From VYFG01 sp965221795 (GTDB lineage: Bacteria; Pseudomonadota; Gammaproteobacteria; Arenicellales; Poriferihabitantaceae), in assembly GCA_965221795.1 (NCBI GenBank), contig OZ244914.1, forward strand, positions 3,100,001-3,164,000: DNA of 64,000 nt, in the 5' to 3' direction. Position numbers and translations under genes: made by a program. Below, in pieces: positions 55,179 to 64,000 of this stretch. Within the stretch, counting starts at the first letter, position 1. Every line of letters begins with the position of its first letter. The notes below the pieces were generated by a model that was not told where the DNA came from, did not search any database, and saw nothing but the letters and a program-made list of their open reading frames with translations.

Positions 55179-57446
55179 TCAATTACGTTTTCTGAGCCCC
55201 ACCCCTCGCATCAGCTTCTGATGACGCTTGCTGGTGAGCCGATCCTGGGCATATTGGGCCAGTTTCAATTGGCATCCGATGTCATCCTCCGATTTGGGTT
55301 GGCGCTGTATATAACTGCCATCTGACTGCATATCCCATGCGTTGCGTTGGTCGTCAAGCAGGGTATCGAGTACCAGGCGAAGTTCTTTTTTCAATGGTTT
55401 TTGGACGATATCGGTCACCACCTCCACCCGGCTTTGCAGGTTTCGGGTCATCAGGTCCGCTGAGCCAATCAGGTACTCTTCACGACCCCCATTACGGAAA
55501 TAGAATATACGGCTGTGCTCCAGAAAACGCCCCACAATACTGATCACGCTGATATTTTCAGAAATACCGGGTAATCCGGGACGCAGCCGGCAAGTATCCC
55601 GAACAATGAGTTCAACGCGGACCCCGGCGCAGGACGCCTGATACAACGCCCGGACAATATCACGATCTTCCAGGGCGTTAGTTTTCATCTGAATCAGCCC
55701 GGGCTTATCTTCACGATGGATATTGATTTCACGATTGATTTTGGACAGAAGGGCTCGTTTCAAATGCTTGGGAGCGGGCAGGATACGGCGATAGTTGCGC
55801 TTGGGTGTATAGCCGGTAGTCAGGTAGTTGAAAAATTCGGTCACGTCATGTCCGATATCTTCCTCACAGGTAAGTACACCGATATCCGTATAAATACGTG
55901 CGGTCCCGCCATGATAGTTACCGGTGCCGATATGGACATACCGGCGTAGCCCTGAGAAATCCTGTCGGACCACCAGAATCACCTTGCTGTGTGTTTTCAG
56001 ACCGACCACGCCATAGGTTACATGAATGCCTGCCTGCTCCATCCGCTCCGACCATCGAATGTTGGCCGCCTCATCGAACTTTGCCTTCAACTCCACTACT
56101 ACGGCGACCTGCTTGCCATTTTGGGCGGCGCTGATCAGTAGGTCTACAATTCGGGTTTCTTCATCGGTTCGATACAGGGTCATCTTGATGGCCCGGACTT
56201 TCGGGTCCCGGGAGGCCTCGTAAAGAAACTTCACCACAGACTGGGCAAAGGATTCATAAGGGTGTTGCAGTAGCAAGGACTCAGCTTCCCGGATAGTATA
56301 GAAAATACTGCGTTGGCTGTCCTGCAGTCGATAGTGAATCGAAGGATGATGCGGGGGATTGTGCAGTTCCGGTATGCTAAAGGAAGCTAACTCGAACAGG
56401 TTTCGCTGTGCCATCAGAGTGGAGGTCTCGAAGACATCGGTATTGGCATCAAGTCCCAACTCTGCCGCAAGTAAGCCTTTTCGGACTTCATTCATCCCTT
56501 TACTGACCACCACCCGCACAATCGGAGCAATTCGCCGGTCCCGCAACTCGGATTCAATCAATTCCAACAGATCATTGGCACCGGACTCGGCCCGTTCGCT
56601 CGCAGCATTCCGGGCCACAAAAAAGAAATCGTGGGCGATGACTTTGATTTCCGGAAACAGGATATCCAGATTGTTGGCAATCACTTCTTCCAAAGGAACA
56701 TAGTGGTGACGGTCCGAGATCTGGATAAACCGCGGGACGCCGATACCGACCGGGACTTTGACCCGTGCCAGGCTCAGGTTCTTGCTGCTCTGATCCTTGG
56801 TGGCATTGCTCATGAGAGTCACCAGGATGTTCAGTGACAGATTCGAGATGAACGGAAACGGATGGGCCGGGTCCATCACCTGGGGCGTAATCAACGGAAA
56901 GATGTTGTGAAGATAATGGGTTCGCACCTGTTCGCGTTCTCCAGAGTCCAGATCCAAGTAAGAGCGAATTCGGATGTCATGGCTTGCCAGTGCATCCAGT
57001 AATTTGGGTAGGCTCTGATCGCGAATGGCTTCAATCTCCCGTACCAGCTCCCAGCATTTGGCCAACTGGTCCTGGGGGGTTCGGCCATCCACGGTCAGTT
57101 CGCTGACGCCAGCGGCAACCTGCAGTTTGAGGCCGCCGATTCGTTTCATGAAGAATTCGTCCAGATTGGAAGCAAAGATGGCAAAGAACTTGAGCCGTTC
57201 AAGCGGCGGAGTTCTTGGGTCGGTTCCTTCATGAAGCACTCGCCGGTTGAACTGGAGCCAGGTAAGTTCACGATTGAGATAGAGAGAAGGGTCTGCCAGA
57301 TCAGTAGACACAGTACAACGTTCCGTCGACCCCTCCTGCAGGAGAGGCTGGCAAGAGAAGTGGCCCTCGGACAAGGGTGGTGTCAATTGCGTTATGGTAG
57401 TCGACGTGTCGTCAAGTTGTATGTCGGGTTCACTGGGCAGGTTCAT
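55179..57446 (-). CDS. ppk1: Polyphosphate kinase 1
   Basis: Ppk1 reversibly makes polyphosphate from ATP at the inner face of the membrane. The 755-residue product has the four-domain layout: N-terminal SLYLNRELTWLQFNRRVLHE near residue 52 (ATP base contacts), the head domain, VIAHDFFFVARNA near 273 and the catalytic C-terminal domains with GLKTHSKVILVVR (phosphorylated His) and VHIGTGNYHGGTARIYTD near 505. Length is slightly longer than the usual 690 because of an N-terminal extension. It diverges from the CNNM-like pair. A linked CYTH-type phosphatase may act on the same polymer. Confidence 0.94.
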   Translation of the reverse strand: MNLPSEPDIQLDDTSTTITQLTPPLSEGHFSCQPLLQEGSTERCTVSTDLADPSLYLNRELTWLQFNRRVLHEGTDPRTPPLERLKFFAIFASNLDEFFMKRIGGLKLQVAAGVSELTVDGRTPQDQLAKCWELVREIEAIRDQSLPKLLDALASHDIRIRSYLDLDSGEREQVRTHYLHNIFPLITPQVMDPAHPFPFISNLSLNILVTLMSNATKDQSSKNLSLARVKVPVGIGVPRFIQISDRHHYVPLEEVIANNLDILFPEIKVIAHDFFFVARNAASERAESGANDLLELIESELRDRRIAPIVRVVVSKGMNEVRKGLLAAELGLDANTDVFETSTLMAQRNLFELASFSIPELHNPPHHPSIHYRLQDSQRSIFYTIREAESLLLQHPYESFAQSVVKFLYEASRDPKVRAIKMTLYRTDEETRIVDLLISAAQNGKQVAVVVELKAKFDEAANIRWSERMEQAGIHVTYGVVGLKTHSKVILVVRQDFSGLRRYVHIGTGNYHGGTARIYTDIGVLTCEEDIGHDVTEFFNYLTTGYTPKRNYRRILPAPKHLKRALLSKINREINIHREDKPGLIQMKTNALEDRDIVRALYQASCAGVRVELIVRDTCRLRPGLPGISENISVISIVGRFLEHSRIFYFRNGGREEYLIGSADLMTRNLQSRVEVVTDIVQKPLKKELRLVLDTLLDDQRNAWDMQSDGSYIQRQPKSEDDIGCQLKLAQYAQDRLTSKRHQKLMRGVGLRKRN

Positions 57447-57676
57447 TGTTTGGAGTTCTGGTCCGATCCGGATGGGTTGTCAATCAATACACCGTATCAT
57501 AATGATATGACAGAATTGTGTTGGATCACAATGTCAGAACAGAAGTAGTTTAGGTATTGAAATCAACTTGATATTCAGCGATATTAACCATGTTTCAAAT
57601 TCAGGGGCTCTCGCGTCAGCGATGAATGACAATTCCGGGTCGAGTTACGGCCTGAACCGACTCCATTTTTCATGGC

Positions 57677-59221
57677 ATGCAGCAGATACTGTCACAACTT
57701 GGCCAGTACTGGACTACCGTGATCGAATTCTTCCTGTTCGATCCGGCCTTGTTGGCAGAGCCAGACATGATTGTTCGGCTCTGTATACAGCTGTTTCTGC
57801 TCGCGGGCTCCGCATTTTTCTCCAGTTCTGAAACCGCGCTCTTTTCCCTGTCCCGACTGGACCTGCAGCAACTCCGAAGAGAAAGAAATCCCCGGGCTGA
57901 AACCATCCATGCCTTGTTGGATCAGCCGCGCCGGCTGATTATCTCCATCCTCTCCGGTAACGAACTGGTCAATATCGCGGCGTCGGTCAATATGGCCGGG
58001 ATCCTGGTGACGCTGTATGGTGGGCAGGATGCCGGATGGATCAACCTCCTGGTCATGGTCCCGCTGTTGTTGCTGGTAGGTGAGGTTACGCCCAAGACGA
58101 TCGCAGTATCCAATCCGGTGCGGTACAGTGCCCGTATTGTGGCAGTCCCCATGCAGTTATGGGTGCAGCTGATGGCTCCGGTTATCTGGTTGATTCGGGC
58201 CGTGGCCGACCGTGTAACCACTTGGGTGGTCGGCGAAGCCAAGACAGCCGACAACATCCTGCAGGTCGATGAATTTTTGACGCTGGTGGAACAGGTCTCC
58301 AAGGAGGGGGTGCTGGATGCCACGGAACGGGCACTGATCTATAATCTGTTGGATGCTGGCGAGACCGAAATCGTGGAAGTGATGGCCCCCCGGACCCAAA
58401 TGGCATTCATTAATTATGACATGCCCTTTACCGAAGTCGTCGAAAAATTCATTGCCTATCGACATCCCCGAGTTCCGGTCTTCAAGACGCATCGGGATAA
58501 TCTGGTGGGATTCCTGCATGCGGAGGATATTTTGCGCCTGGTGCTGGATGACGCAAATCTGGATCGGATGTCAATCGAAGATGTGATGCATCCTCCGGTT
58601 GTGGTGCCGTTGACCAAGAAAGTGGATGAGATGTTTGATTTTTTTCAGCAGCATAAGGTCCGGGCCGCCGCCTGCTTGAATGAATTTGGCGGAGTCGACG
58701 GGTTCATCACCATGCGGGGGGTCCTGAGTTATATTTTCGGTGATATCAGTGGCGGAACGCCGGCAACCGCACGGTTATATACGGAAAAGGATATCAACGT
58801 GTATGATGTTCCCGGCGAGATGCGGCTGACGGATTTCGATGACCTGACTAATTTTGGCATCTGGGATCCGCGGATGACCACGATTGGCGGGGTCGCATTC
58901 CGTCATTTGGATTGCTTGCCTAAAAAGGGCGACCGGGTGGCCTTTGATGATATCCAGATCGAGGTGTTGGAAATGGATGAGCACCGGATTGCCCGAGTTC
59001 GGGTTGCTCAAGGTATGGACCTGGATGATTTGACTGACGAAAAGGAGGTCCATGTAACCGACCAGGATGATCTCAAGGACAAGACTCTCAATCGCCCGGA
59101 TGCGGAAGCCGTGGAAGAGGGAGTGGATGAGGGGGTAGAGGTCGCCAATGAAGAGGATGTGGACCTTTTTGAGGATGACAGCGACGAACCGCGGGAGAGG
59201 AAGACGGGGACCGTATCATGA
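57677..59221 (+). CDS. CNNM/CorC-like membrane protein with acidic tail
   Basis: The 514-residue protein has a DUF21 transmembrane domain (three helices, SAFFSSSETALFSLSRLDLQ near residue 45), a CBS pair (PHPRVPVFKTHRDNLVGFLH near 268 and a second CBS with GGVDGFITMRGVLSYIFGD) and a CorC_HlyC domain from about 375. It has an additional acidic tail rich in Asp, Glu and Val after residue 465. Relatives transport or sense Mg2+ or Co2+. Its TGA overlaps the ATG of a second CNNM-type gene (ATGA at 59218-59221), so the two probably work together. Confidence 0.85.
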   Translation: MQQILSQLGQYWTTVIEFFLFDPALLAEPDMIVRLCIQLFLLAGSAFFSSSETALFSLSRLDLQQLRRERNPRAETIHALLDQPRRLIISILSGNELVNIAASVNMAGILVTLYGGQDAGWINLLVMVPLLLLVGEVTPKTIAVSNPVRYSARIVAVPMQLWVQLMAPVIWLIRAVADRVTTWVVGEAKTADNILQVDEFLTLVEQVSKEGVLDATERALIYNLLDAGETEIVEVMAPRTQMAFINYDMPFTEVVEKFIAYRHPRVPVFKTHRDNLVGFLHAEDILRLVLDDANLDRMSIEDVMHPPVVVPLTKKVDEMFDFFQQHKVRAAACLNEFGGVDGFITMRGVLSYIFGDISGGTPATARLYTEKDINVYDVPGEMRLTDFDDLTNFGIWDPRMTTIGGVAFRHLDCLPKKGDRVAFDDIQIEVLEMDEHRIARVRVAQGMDLDDLTDEKEVHVTDQDDLKDKTLNRPDAEAVEEGVDEGVEVANEEDVDLFEDDSDEPRERKTGTVS

Positions 59222-60480
59222 TCATGTTCCTGCTGATTTTGCTGGTGGTGTTTCTGTTGCTGCTTAAGGGGTTTTTCTCGGGTTCGGAGATTGCCTTGGT
59301 CAATTGCGACAAGGTCAAACTGAGTGCCCGAGCCAATCAGGGAAACAAGGGAGCCCGAAAAGTACTGCAGCTCTTCAAGTCGCCGGAAAATATGCTGGGT
59401 ACTACGCTGGTGGGTACCAATATTGCAACCGTTGCGCTGACGACCCTGGTGACCGTGCTGTTTATCGATCTGTTTGGGGAGGGCGGTGAGCTTTGGGCAT
59501 TGGTAATTTTCACCCCCCTGTTGTTGATTTTGGGTGAAATTGTTCCCAAAAGTATCTATCAGCAAAAATCGGATTTGATCGCACCAGTTGCCATTTATCC
59601 GCTCAGGGTATTTTCCATTCTGTTTTACCCCGTCATTTTTGTCTTTTCCCGTATCGCTCGCCTGTTGGCAAGAATGTTTGGTGGTGGCAAGGTGGAACAG
59701 AATGTTTTCATGACCCGGGAGCAGATTCGCTCCGTGGTGGAAATGACCGAGATGACCTCGGAGTTGGATGCTTTCGACCGTAGTCGTATCAAACGGGTCA
59801 TACGCTTTGGGGAAACCACGGTGGGAGAGGCCATGATCCCGATCAGTGAGGTAACGGCCATCGAAAAGAACCGGAATATCCTCCGTGCGGTGGCTTCGGT
59901 ACGACGCTACGGATTCAACCGCCTGCCGGTTTATGATGTCAACATCAGCAACATCATCGGGATTGTCACGTTGACCACTTGGGATCTTATGGACAAGTCT
60001 CTGTTGGGGAAGCAACTCTCTGCACTGATCCAACCGGCATACTATGTACTCCCTTTCCAGACCATTGACCAACTATTACCGGTTCTCCGGAAACGGAATG
60101 ACCACATGGCGGTGGTGGTGGATGAATTTGGTTCCGCAATCGGCATCATCACTATGGAGGATATTGTCGAGGAAGTGGTCGGCGACATTGATGTGGGCTA
60201 TGATTTTGAGGAATATATGCCCCGGCGGCGGCATGTGTTCGAAAAGCTGGGGGATGGTGCCTATCTGCTGGATTCGCGGATGTCCGTTTCCGATGTCAAT
60301 GACATCCTGGAGGTGAGCCTGAATACCAAAACCAGCCATACGATCGGTGGACTCGTGATGGCACAACTCGGTCGTATTCCGGTGCAGGGGGAACAGATTG
60401 TGGAGCAGGGGTATCGTTTTGTAGTGGAAACCACCACAGACCGTGCTGTGCAGAAGCTGCGTGTAGAACCGGCGGCCTAG
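59218..60480 (+). CDS. CNNM/CorC-like membrane protein
   Basis: The 420-residue protein is a second DUF21-CBS-CorC protein: KGFFSGSEIALVNCDKVKLS near residue 17, ENMLGTTLVGTNIATVALTT, CBS-pair segments RRYGFNRLPVYDVNISNIIG near 233 and FGSAIGIITMEDIVEEVVGD near 302, then the CorC_HlyC domain. It lacks the acidic tail of the preceding gene. The pair may form a heteromeric divalent-ion transporter or regulator. The next gene starts 10 bases later. Confidence 0.87.
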   Translation: MIMFLLILLVVFLLLLKGFFSGSEIALVNCDKVKLSARANQGNKGARKVLQLFKSPENMLGTTLVGTNIATVALTTLVTVLFIDLFGEGGELWALVIFTPLLLILGEIVPKSIYQQKSDLIAPVAIYPLRVFSILFYPVIFVFSRIARLLARMFGGGKVEQNVFMTREQIRSVVEMTEMTSELDAFDRSRIKRVIRFGETTVGEAMIPISEVTAIEKNRNILRAVASVRRYGFNRLPVYDVNISNIIGIVTLTTWDLMDKSLLGKQLSALIQPAYYVLPFQTIDQLLPVLRKRNDHMAVVVDEFGSAIGIITMEDIVEEVVGDIDVGYDFEEYMPRRRHVFEKLGDGAYLLDSRMSVSDVNDILEVSLNTKTSHTIGGLVMAQLGRIPVQGEQIVEQGYRFVVETTTDRAVQKLRVEPAA

Positions 60481-60490
60481 AGACCGGGCT

Positions 60491-61123
60491 GTGCTGGAGC
60501 AGGAACTCAAATTTACGGTAGTAGATCGTGCGCTATTGGATGCGATACTGACTTCTGCGTTCATACAGTGTCTGATCGTTGGAGATTGCTGTCCGACGGC
60601 TGAGTGCTTTTCCGGCGCTTATCTGGATACCCCGGAACGGGCATTGGAGCATCGGCGTTGTTCTCTACGGGTTCGACAGGAAGGGGCTGGGCTTCGTGCG
60701 GCCCTCAAGTTACCTGGCCGCATTGTGGACGGGCTTTCTACCCGGGAAGAATATGAAGTCGATGTCCACCAATGGCCTGAGACGGTGTCCGCACTGCCGG
60801 ATGGAGACTTTCGGTCACGATTGGCCCGGCTCATTCCGGTGGACCGCCCACTGGTTCCAAGAGTACGGGTGGATATGAAGCGACGCAGGACCCTGCTGCA
60901 ACGAGGCGATAGTATTCTGGAATTGGTGTTAGATGATGGGACTATCCATTGCTGTGATGCATCCGTTGGCCTCTGTGAAATCGAACTGGAGCTCAAGCAG
61001 GGCGACCTACAGGACCTGCTGGACGTGGGAAAACAGATCGAACATCAATATCCATTGACACGCTCCCGGCTCAGCAAACATGAAATCGGTCTCAAGCTAT
61101 GTGAGCCAACTCATGGAACTTGA
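60491..61123 (+). CDS. CYTH-domain inorganic triphosphatase-like protein
   Basis: The 210-residue protein has the ExExK start of the CYTH tunnel fold (LEQELKF, residues 2-8), then YLDTPERALEHRRCSLRVRQ near 45 (basic strand binding phosphates), LELVLDDGTIHC and the CEIELELKQGD acidic strand near 157. CYTH enzymes hydrolyse tripolyphosphate, thiamine triphosphate or bind polyphosphate. Placement next to CNNM genes and near ppk suggests phosphate-polymer metabolism, but the substrate is inferred. The start codon is GTG 60491. Confidence 0.82.
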   Translation: MLEQELKFTVVDRALLDAILTSAFIQCLIVGDCCPTAECFSGAYLDTPERALEHRRCSLRVRQEGAGLRAALKLPGRIVDGLSTREEYEVDVHQWPETVSALPDGDFRSRLARLIPVDRPLVPRVRVDMKRRRTLLQRGDSILELVLDDGTIHCCDASVGLCEIELELKQGDLQDLLDVGKQIEHQYPLTRSRLSKHEIGLKLCEPTHGT

Positions 61124-61664
61124 TTTGTCGACAGGACATATTCCTGGTGCGGTCTGGCAACCTTCCCCCAATCAGGACGCACGGCCGGCCGATGCGGCCA
61201 TTGACACACTGGTCATCCACAGTATCAGTCTTCCTCCCAATCAGTTTGGTGGTGGGCATATTGTCGAGTTATTCACCAACTGCCTGCGTCCGGATGCTGA
61301 TCCATATTTTGCCGAAGTCAGTCATCTGCGGGTCTCTGCCCATTTTCTGATTGATCGAAAGGGGATGCTGAGCCAGTTTGTCCCGGTTCACCAGCGGGCA
61401 TGGCATGCCGGTGAGTCCTGGTTTCGGGGACGAGACGGTGTGAATGACTTTTCGATTGGGATTGAGCTGGAGGGAGGAGAAACCCAGCCCTACTTGCCAT
61501 GCCAGTATGACACTCTTGTGGACCTGACATGTGCACTGCGGGCCGCGTTCCCGGCGATTACACGGGATCGGATCACCGGGCACAGTGATATCGCTCCGGG
61601 GCGAAAAACCGATCCGGGCACACACTTCGACTGGGATGAATACCTGGGTCGGTTGGTCGATTAA
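61113..61664 (+). CDS. ampD: 1,6-anhydro-N-acetylmuramyl-L-alanine amidase
   Basis: AmpD is the cytoplasmic zinc amidase that removes peptides from anhydromuropeptides during cell-wall recycling and so controls beta-lactamase induction in some bacteria. The 183-residue length equals that of the well-known enzyme. Visible are LVIHSISLPPNQFGGGHIVE (zinc His near residue 35), HLRVSAHFLIDRKG, FSIGIELEGGE and GHSDIAPGRKTDPGTHFDW (zinc His and Asp near 155-165). ATG 61113 overlaps the CYTH gene by 11 bases; an ATG at 61080 would add 11 residues and is less likely. Confidence 0.93.
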   Translation: MELDLSTGHIPGAVWQPSPNQDARPADAAIDTLVIHSISLPPNQFGGGHIVELFTNCLRPDADPYFAEVSHLRVSAHFLIDRKGMLSQFVPVHQRAWHAGESWFRGRDGVNDFSIGIELEGGETQPYLPCQYDTLVDLTCALRAAFPAITRDRITGHSDIAPGRKTDPGTHFDWDEYLGRLVD

Positions 61665-62083
61665 ATTCCGGGAATATGGCAGGAGTCTGCAAAAGCGATA
61701 CTGGACGGGTGCGCGATGTGAATACGGTAGTTTCGGATTGAACGCTACCATCTCGTCCCATCCCAGGATATTCGCAGTCCCGGCAGGGGCAAGAAGGGGA
61801 CAGTAGGTGGAGTGGGTTATCAAGAAATGTTTGGGATAATGGTATTACAAACCGGCTTTCTGGTAACAACCCTATGCCAATGGCGATTTCGAAGACCGTC
61901 CGATGGATCGGTTGTTCATTTCTTACTGGCGGACACAGTGTCGTATAGTACGCAGCAGAGGCGTCTCGGATGTTGAGGAAAATCGGCTGCATTCGATATG
62001 GGAAAGGATGATGATTCTGGCCGATCGGATCTTGACTAATTACAGTGGCTGTTTTCTAATCGCTCCTCAGAAATTTGACTCTT
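61665..62083. other. No recognisable gene
   Basis: About 420 bases between ampD and tRNA-Phe with no supported coding frame on either strand. No other element is evident. Confidence 0.4.
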
Positions 62084-62156
62084 GGCCAGGTAGCTCAGTC
62101 GGTAGAGCAGGGGACTGAAAATCCCCGTGTCGGCAGTTCGATTCTGTCCCTGGCCA
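62084..62156 (+). tRNA. tRNA-Phe (anticodon GAA)
   Basis: The sequence folds as a tRNA: acceptor GGCCAGG with CCTGGCC, D arm AGCTCAGTCGGTAGAGC, anticodon stem GGGGA/TCCCC with loop CTGAAAA giving GAA, and T arm GGCAGTTCGATTCTGTC. Discriminator A is followed by CCT, so the terminal CCA is not encoded and must be added enzymatically, unlike the tRNA-Arg in this window. Confidence 0.95.
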
Positions 62157-62362
62157 CCTCCAACCTCCCCTTGGATAGTAGAAAATCGGGTTATGTTCAG
62201 GCCAGGTTGGCCGCATTTGCCTTGCATCGTGCAACAGTCCAGTGGGACCGCAGGTCCGTTTTTTAATCCCATGGGGGCAGCCGGCCATGTCGTCATTCCT
62301 TGGTCAGCTTGATTGTGGGTGCCAAATGGTCCTTTTCATTCTTCTGCTGATGGAGCCTTGAT

Positions 62363-64000
62363 ATGACGGTGACCGGAAATATGTCCCGGCAAGCATTGCG
62401 ATATCAGGTCGATGAGAAGCCTTCCGCCGCGCTGTCATTGGGTCTGGGTGTCCAACTGGCCATTCTGATTCTCGGTGGCATTGTCCTGACGCCCGCGATC
62501 ATTGTTCGGGCGGCAGATGGGCCCGAGGATTACCTCTCATGGGCTGTATTTGCTGCGGTGGCGATCAGTGGACTGACGACAGTATTACAAGCCATTCGGG
62601 TTGGGCGCATCGGATCCGGTTATGTGCTGGCCATGGGGACGTCGGGAAGCTTTATTGCCATCAGTGTAGCGGCACTCTCCAAAGGCGGACCAGGGATGCT
62701 GGCTACATTGGTAGCAGTTTCTGCCCTGTTCCAGTTCATACTCTCGGCCCGGCTTTCGTTGTTGCGCAGGATACTCACACCTACGGTCGCCGGAACGGTG
62801 ATCATGCTGATCCCAGTCACCGTCATGCCCATTATTTTCGATATGCTGGAGGAGAATCCTGTGGTTGCGGGCGCGGCAGCTCCGATCAGTGCTTCGGTGA
62901 CCTTGCTGATCATTATGGGCATTACGCTCTTCTCGACCGGCATATTGCGTTTGTGGGCACCGGTTATCGGGGTTGTGATAGGGTCTGCAATTGCCGGCTT
63001 CTATGGGATGTTCGATATTGCCCGGGTGGTGGAAGCCCCATGGCTAGGGCTGCCGCATGGAACCTGGCCGGGGCTGGAATTCAGTTTTAGTCCCGTGTTC
63101 TGGACACTGCTTCCGGGCTTCATCTTTGTGACTCTGGTAGGAGCAGTGGAGACCGTAGGAGATTCGGTCGCGATTCAACGTGCCTCATGGCGCAAGCCCC
63201 GTTCCATTGACTATCGGACGGTACAAGGTGCAGTGACTGCAGATGGCATAGGAAACCTGTTGTCAGGACTTGCCGCGACCGTCCCGAACACAACGTATTC
63301 CACCAGTGTAGCAATTACCGAACTCACCGGAGTGGCGTCCCGTCAAATTGGCGTCATGTTGGGGGGCATTGTGATGCTTATTGCCTTCTTCCCCAAGCTT
63401 ATTGCATTGGTGGTTGCGATTCCCGGACCGGTTGCGGCGGCTTACCTCACCGCACTCCTGGCGATGCTGTTTGTGTTGGGAATGAAAATCGTGGTCCAGG
63501 ATGGTTTGATTTATCGCAAGGCATTGATTGTCGGGATATCCTTCTGGCTTGGTGTCGGGTTCCAGAATGGATTGATTTTCGCGGATCATCTGCCGGATTT
63601 TGCCCGACACCTGCTCGAAAACGGGATGACCGCAGGCGGCATTGTGGCGATGGTGCTGACCTTGGCGATGGAAGCCCATGCGCCTCACCGAAAACGCCTG
63701 CAAGCCCCATTTGATGTATCCGCATTGCCCAAAATCAGTCAGTTTCTTGCCGAGTTTGCCTCCAGTAATGATTTTAGCAAAGAAGTCGCCTACCGTTTGG
63801 ATGCGGTCGCCGAAGAAACCATGTTGGCTTTACTGGCCCAGTCCGGAAAGTCGGAAACCTTGGCGGTGAGTGAAGTGCGCCGCTCCATGCTTGGCCTGAG
63901 ACCAGCGGCAGCATATGATTCGGAAGAACGCGCCATGGAAACCCTTCAGCGCCAGAATTTGTTGCTGACTGCACATCGGGAAGCGAGCACGGCCGTGCTG
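62363..64000 (+). CDS. NCS2 xanthine/uracil permease with C-terminal extension (3' truncated)
   Basis: The frame stays open to the right edge; 546 codons are visible. Residues 30-460 form an NCS2 nucleobase:cation symporter with many transmembrane helices: ILGGIVLTPAIIVRAADGPE, VLAMGTSGSFIAISVAAL and the VTLVGAVETVGDSVAIQRAS and GLAATVPNTTYSTSVAITEL motifs of the substrate site. After residue 450 a soluble part begins (FLAEFASSNDFSKEVAYRLD, AVAEETMLALLAQSG), which resembles the N-terminal helix of RsbW-type histidine-kinase-like ATPases. ATG 62363 follows the tRNA-Phe by 206 bases. Confidence 0.85.
   Translation, partial: MTVTGNMSRQALRYQVDEKPSAALSLGLGVQLAILILGGIVLTPAIIVRAADGPEDYLSWAVFAAVAISGLTTVLQAIRVGRIGSGYVLAMGTSGSFIAISVAALSKGGPGMLATLVAVSALFQFILSARLSLLRRILTPTVAGTVIMLIPVTVMPIIFDMLEENPVVAGAAAPISASVTLLIIMGITLFSTGILRLWAPVIGVVIGSAIAGFYGMFDIARVVEAPWLGLPHGTWPGLEFSFSPVFWTLLPGFIFVTLVGAVETVGDSVAIQRASWRKPRSIDYRTVQGAVTADGIGNLLSGLAATVPNTTYSTSVAITELTGVASRQIGVMLGGIVMLIAFFPKLIALVVAIPGPVAAAYLTALLAMLFVLGMKIVVQDGLIYRKALIVGISFWLGVGFQNGLIFADHLPDFARHLLENGMTAGGIVAMVLTLAMEAHAPHRKRLQAPFDVSALPKISQFLAEFASSNDFSKEVAYRLDAVAEETMLALLAQSGKSETLAVSEVRRSMLGLRPAAAYDSEERAMETLQRQNLLLTAHREASTAVL

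Noticed and set aside
55014..55325. Plus-strand frame overlapping the 3' end of ppk1
   Set aside because: It is antisense to the end of ppk1 and the intergenic part has no coding character.
57495..57513. Half of a Pho box (ATGACAG) near the ppk1 start
   Set aside because: Only one half site is present and the second half at the required spacing is missing. A short palindrome (TATCATAATGATA) explains it as well.
1..64000. CRISPR arrays, rRNA genes, riboswitches
   Set aside because: I read the window for regularly spaced repeats, rRNA landmarks and common riboswitch cores and found none that I can support.

Overview
The window looks like a chromosomal segment of a gammaproteobacterium. The xseB-ispA-dxs cluster, a proteobacterial-type gshA, dusA, ampD, ppk and a hybrid NADP-malic enzyme all point that way. 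The lineage is not resolved further. The two edges cut genes: an FAD amine oxidase on the left and an NCS2 permease on the right.

Layout. (1) 1-9 kb holds housekeeping genes: xseB-ispA-dxs on the plus strand, then an FAD-linked oxidase and maeB on the minus strand. (2) 9.2-17.7 kb is a betaine/methylamine locus. A short-chain dehydrogenase and a DeoR-type regulator diverge from a betaine-binding protein, a double-domain permease, a choline-kinase-like protein and a dimethylglycine/sarcosine dehydrogenase-like FAD-GcvT protein. A good dyad operator sits in the divergent gap. No transporter ATPase gene is visible. (3) 17.7-31.3 kb is a decayed mobile/defence island ending at a tRNA-Arg(CCT). 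It holds an AbiE toxin-antitoxin pair with a frameshifted toxin, a KAP P-loop NTPase cut by an IS5-family element, and a DUF262-HNH-AlbA fusion gene split cleanly by an intact IS30 element. It also holds a DsrE-like gene, a frameshifted P4-type integrase with repeated 10-bp sites, fragments of IS1595, IS4/IS1634 and a second inverted IS5 copy, and an ankyrin fragment. (4) 31.4-36.7 kb is housekeeping again: a decarboxylating-dehydrogenase-family protein, gshA, dusA, a fatty acid hydroxylase-family protein and a Trm112-like protein. (5) 37.2-45.4 kb is an amide uptake and hydrolysis operon: amide-binding protein, LivH-type permease, LivM-LivG fusion, LivF, a small repeat protein, an amidase-signature enzyme, AmiC-like sensor and AmiR-like ANTAR protein. 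Its 5' leader carries a strong promoter, a hexaloop hairpin and a mutually exclusive antiterminator/terminator arrangement. (6) 45.5-51.5 kb is a second defence-like cluster: a zeta-toxin-like protein, a nuclease-like 671-residue protein, and a TIR-like/two-TM/28-residue micropeptide operon. It also has an IS427-group element and a secreted protein. (7) 52.2-64 kb holds a subtilase-barrel lipoprotein, ppk, two CNNM/CorC-like membrane proteins, a CYTH phosphatase, ampD, tRNA-Phe and a purine/xanthine permease.

How the genes work together. The betaine locus would import quaternary ammonium compounds and demethylate them, feeding C1 units to folate. The amide operon is a self-contained sense-import-hydrolyse unit in which AmiC/AmiR would relieve leader termination when amide is present. 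The two defence-like regions show repeated inactivation (IS insertions, frameshifts, a nonsense codon). This suggests turnover of anti-phage or toxin modules. The most promising candidates for something undescribed are the TIR-like/2TM/micropeptide operon, the DUF262-HNH-AlbA fusion and the ANTAR-controlled leader with its accompanying repeat peptide.
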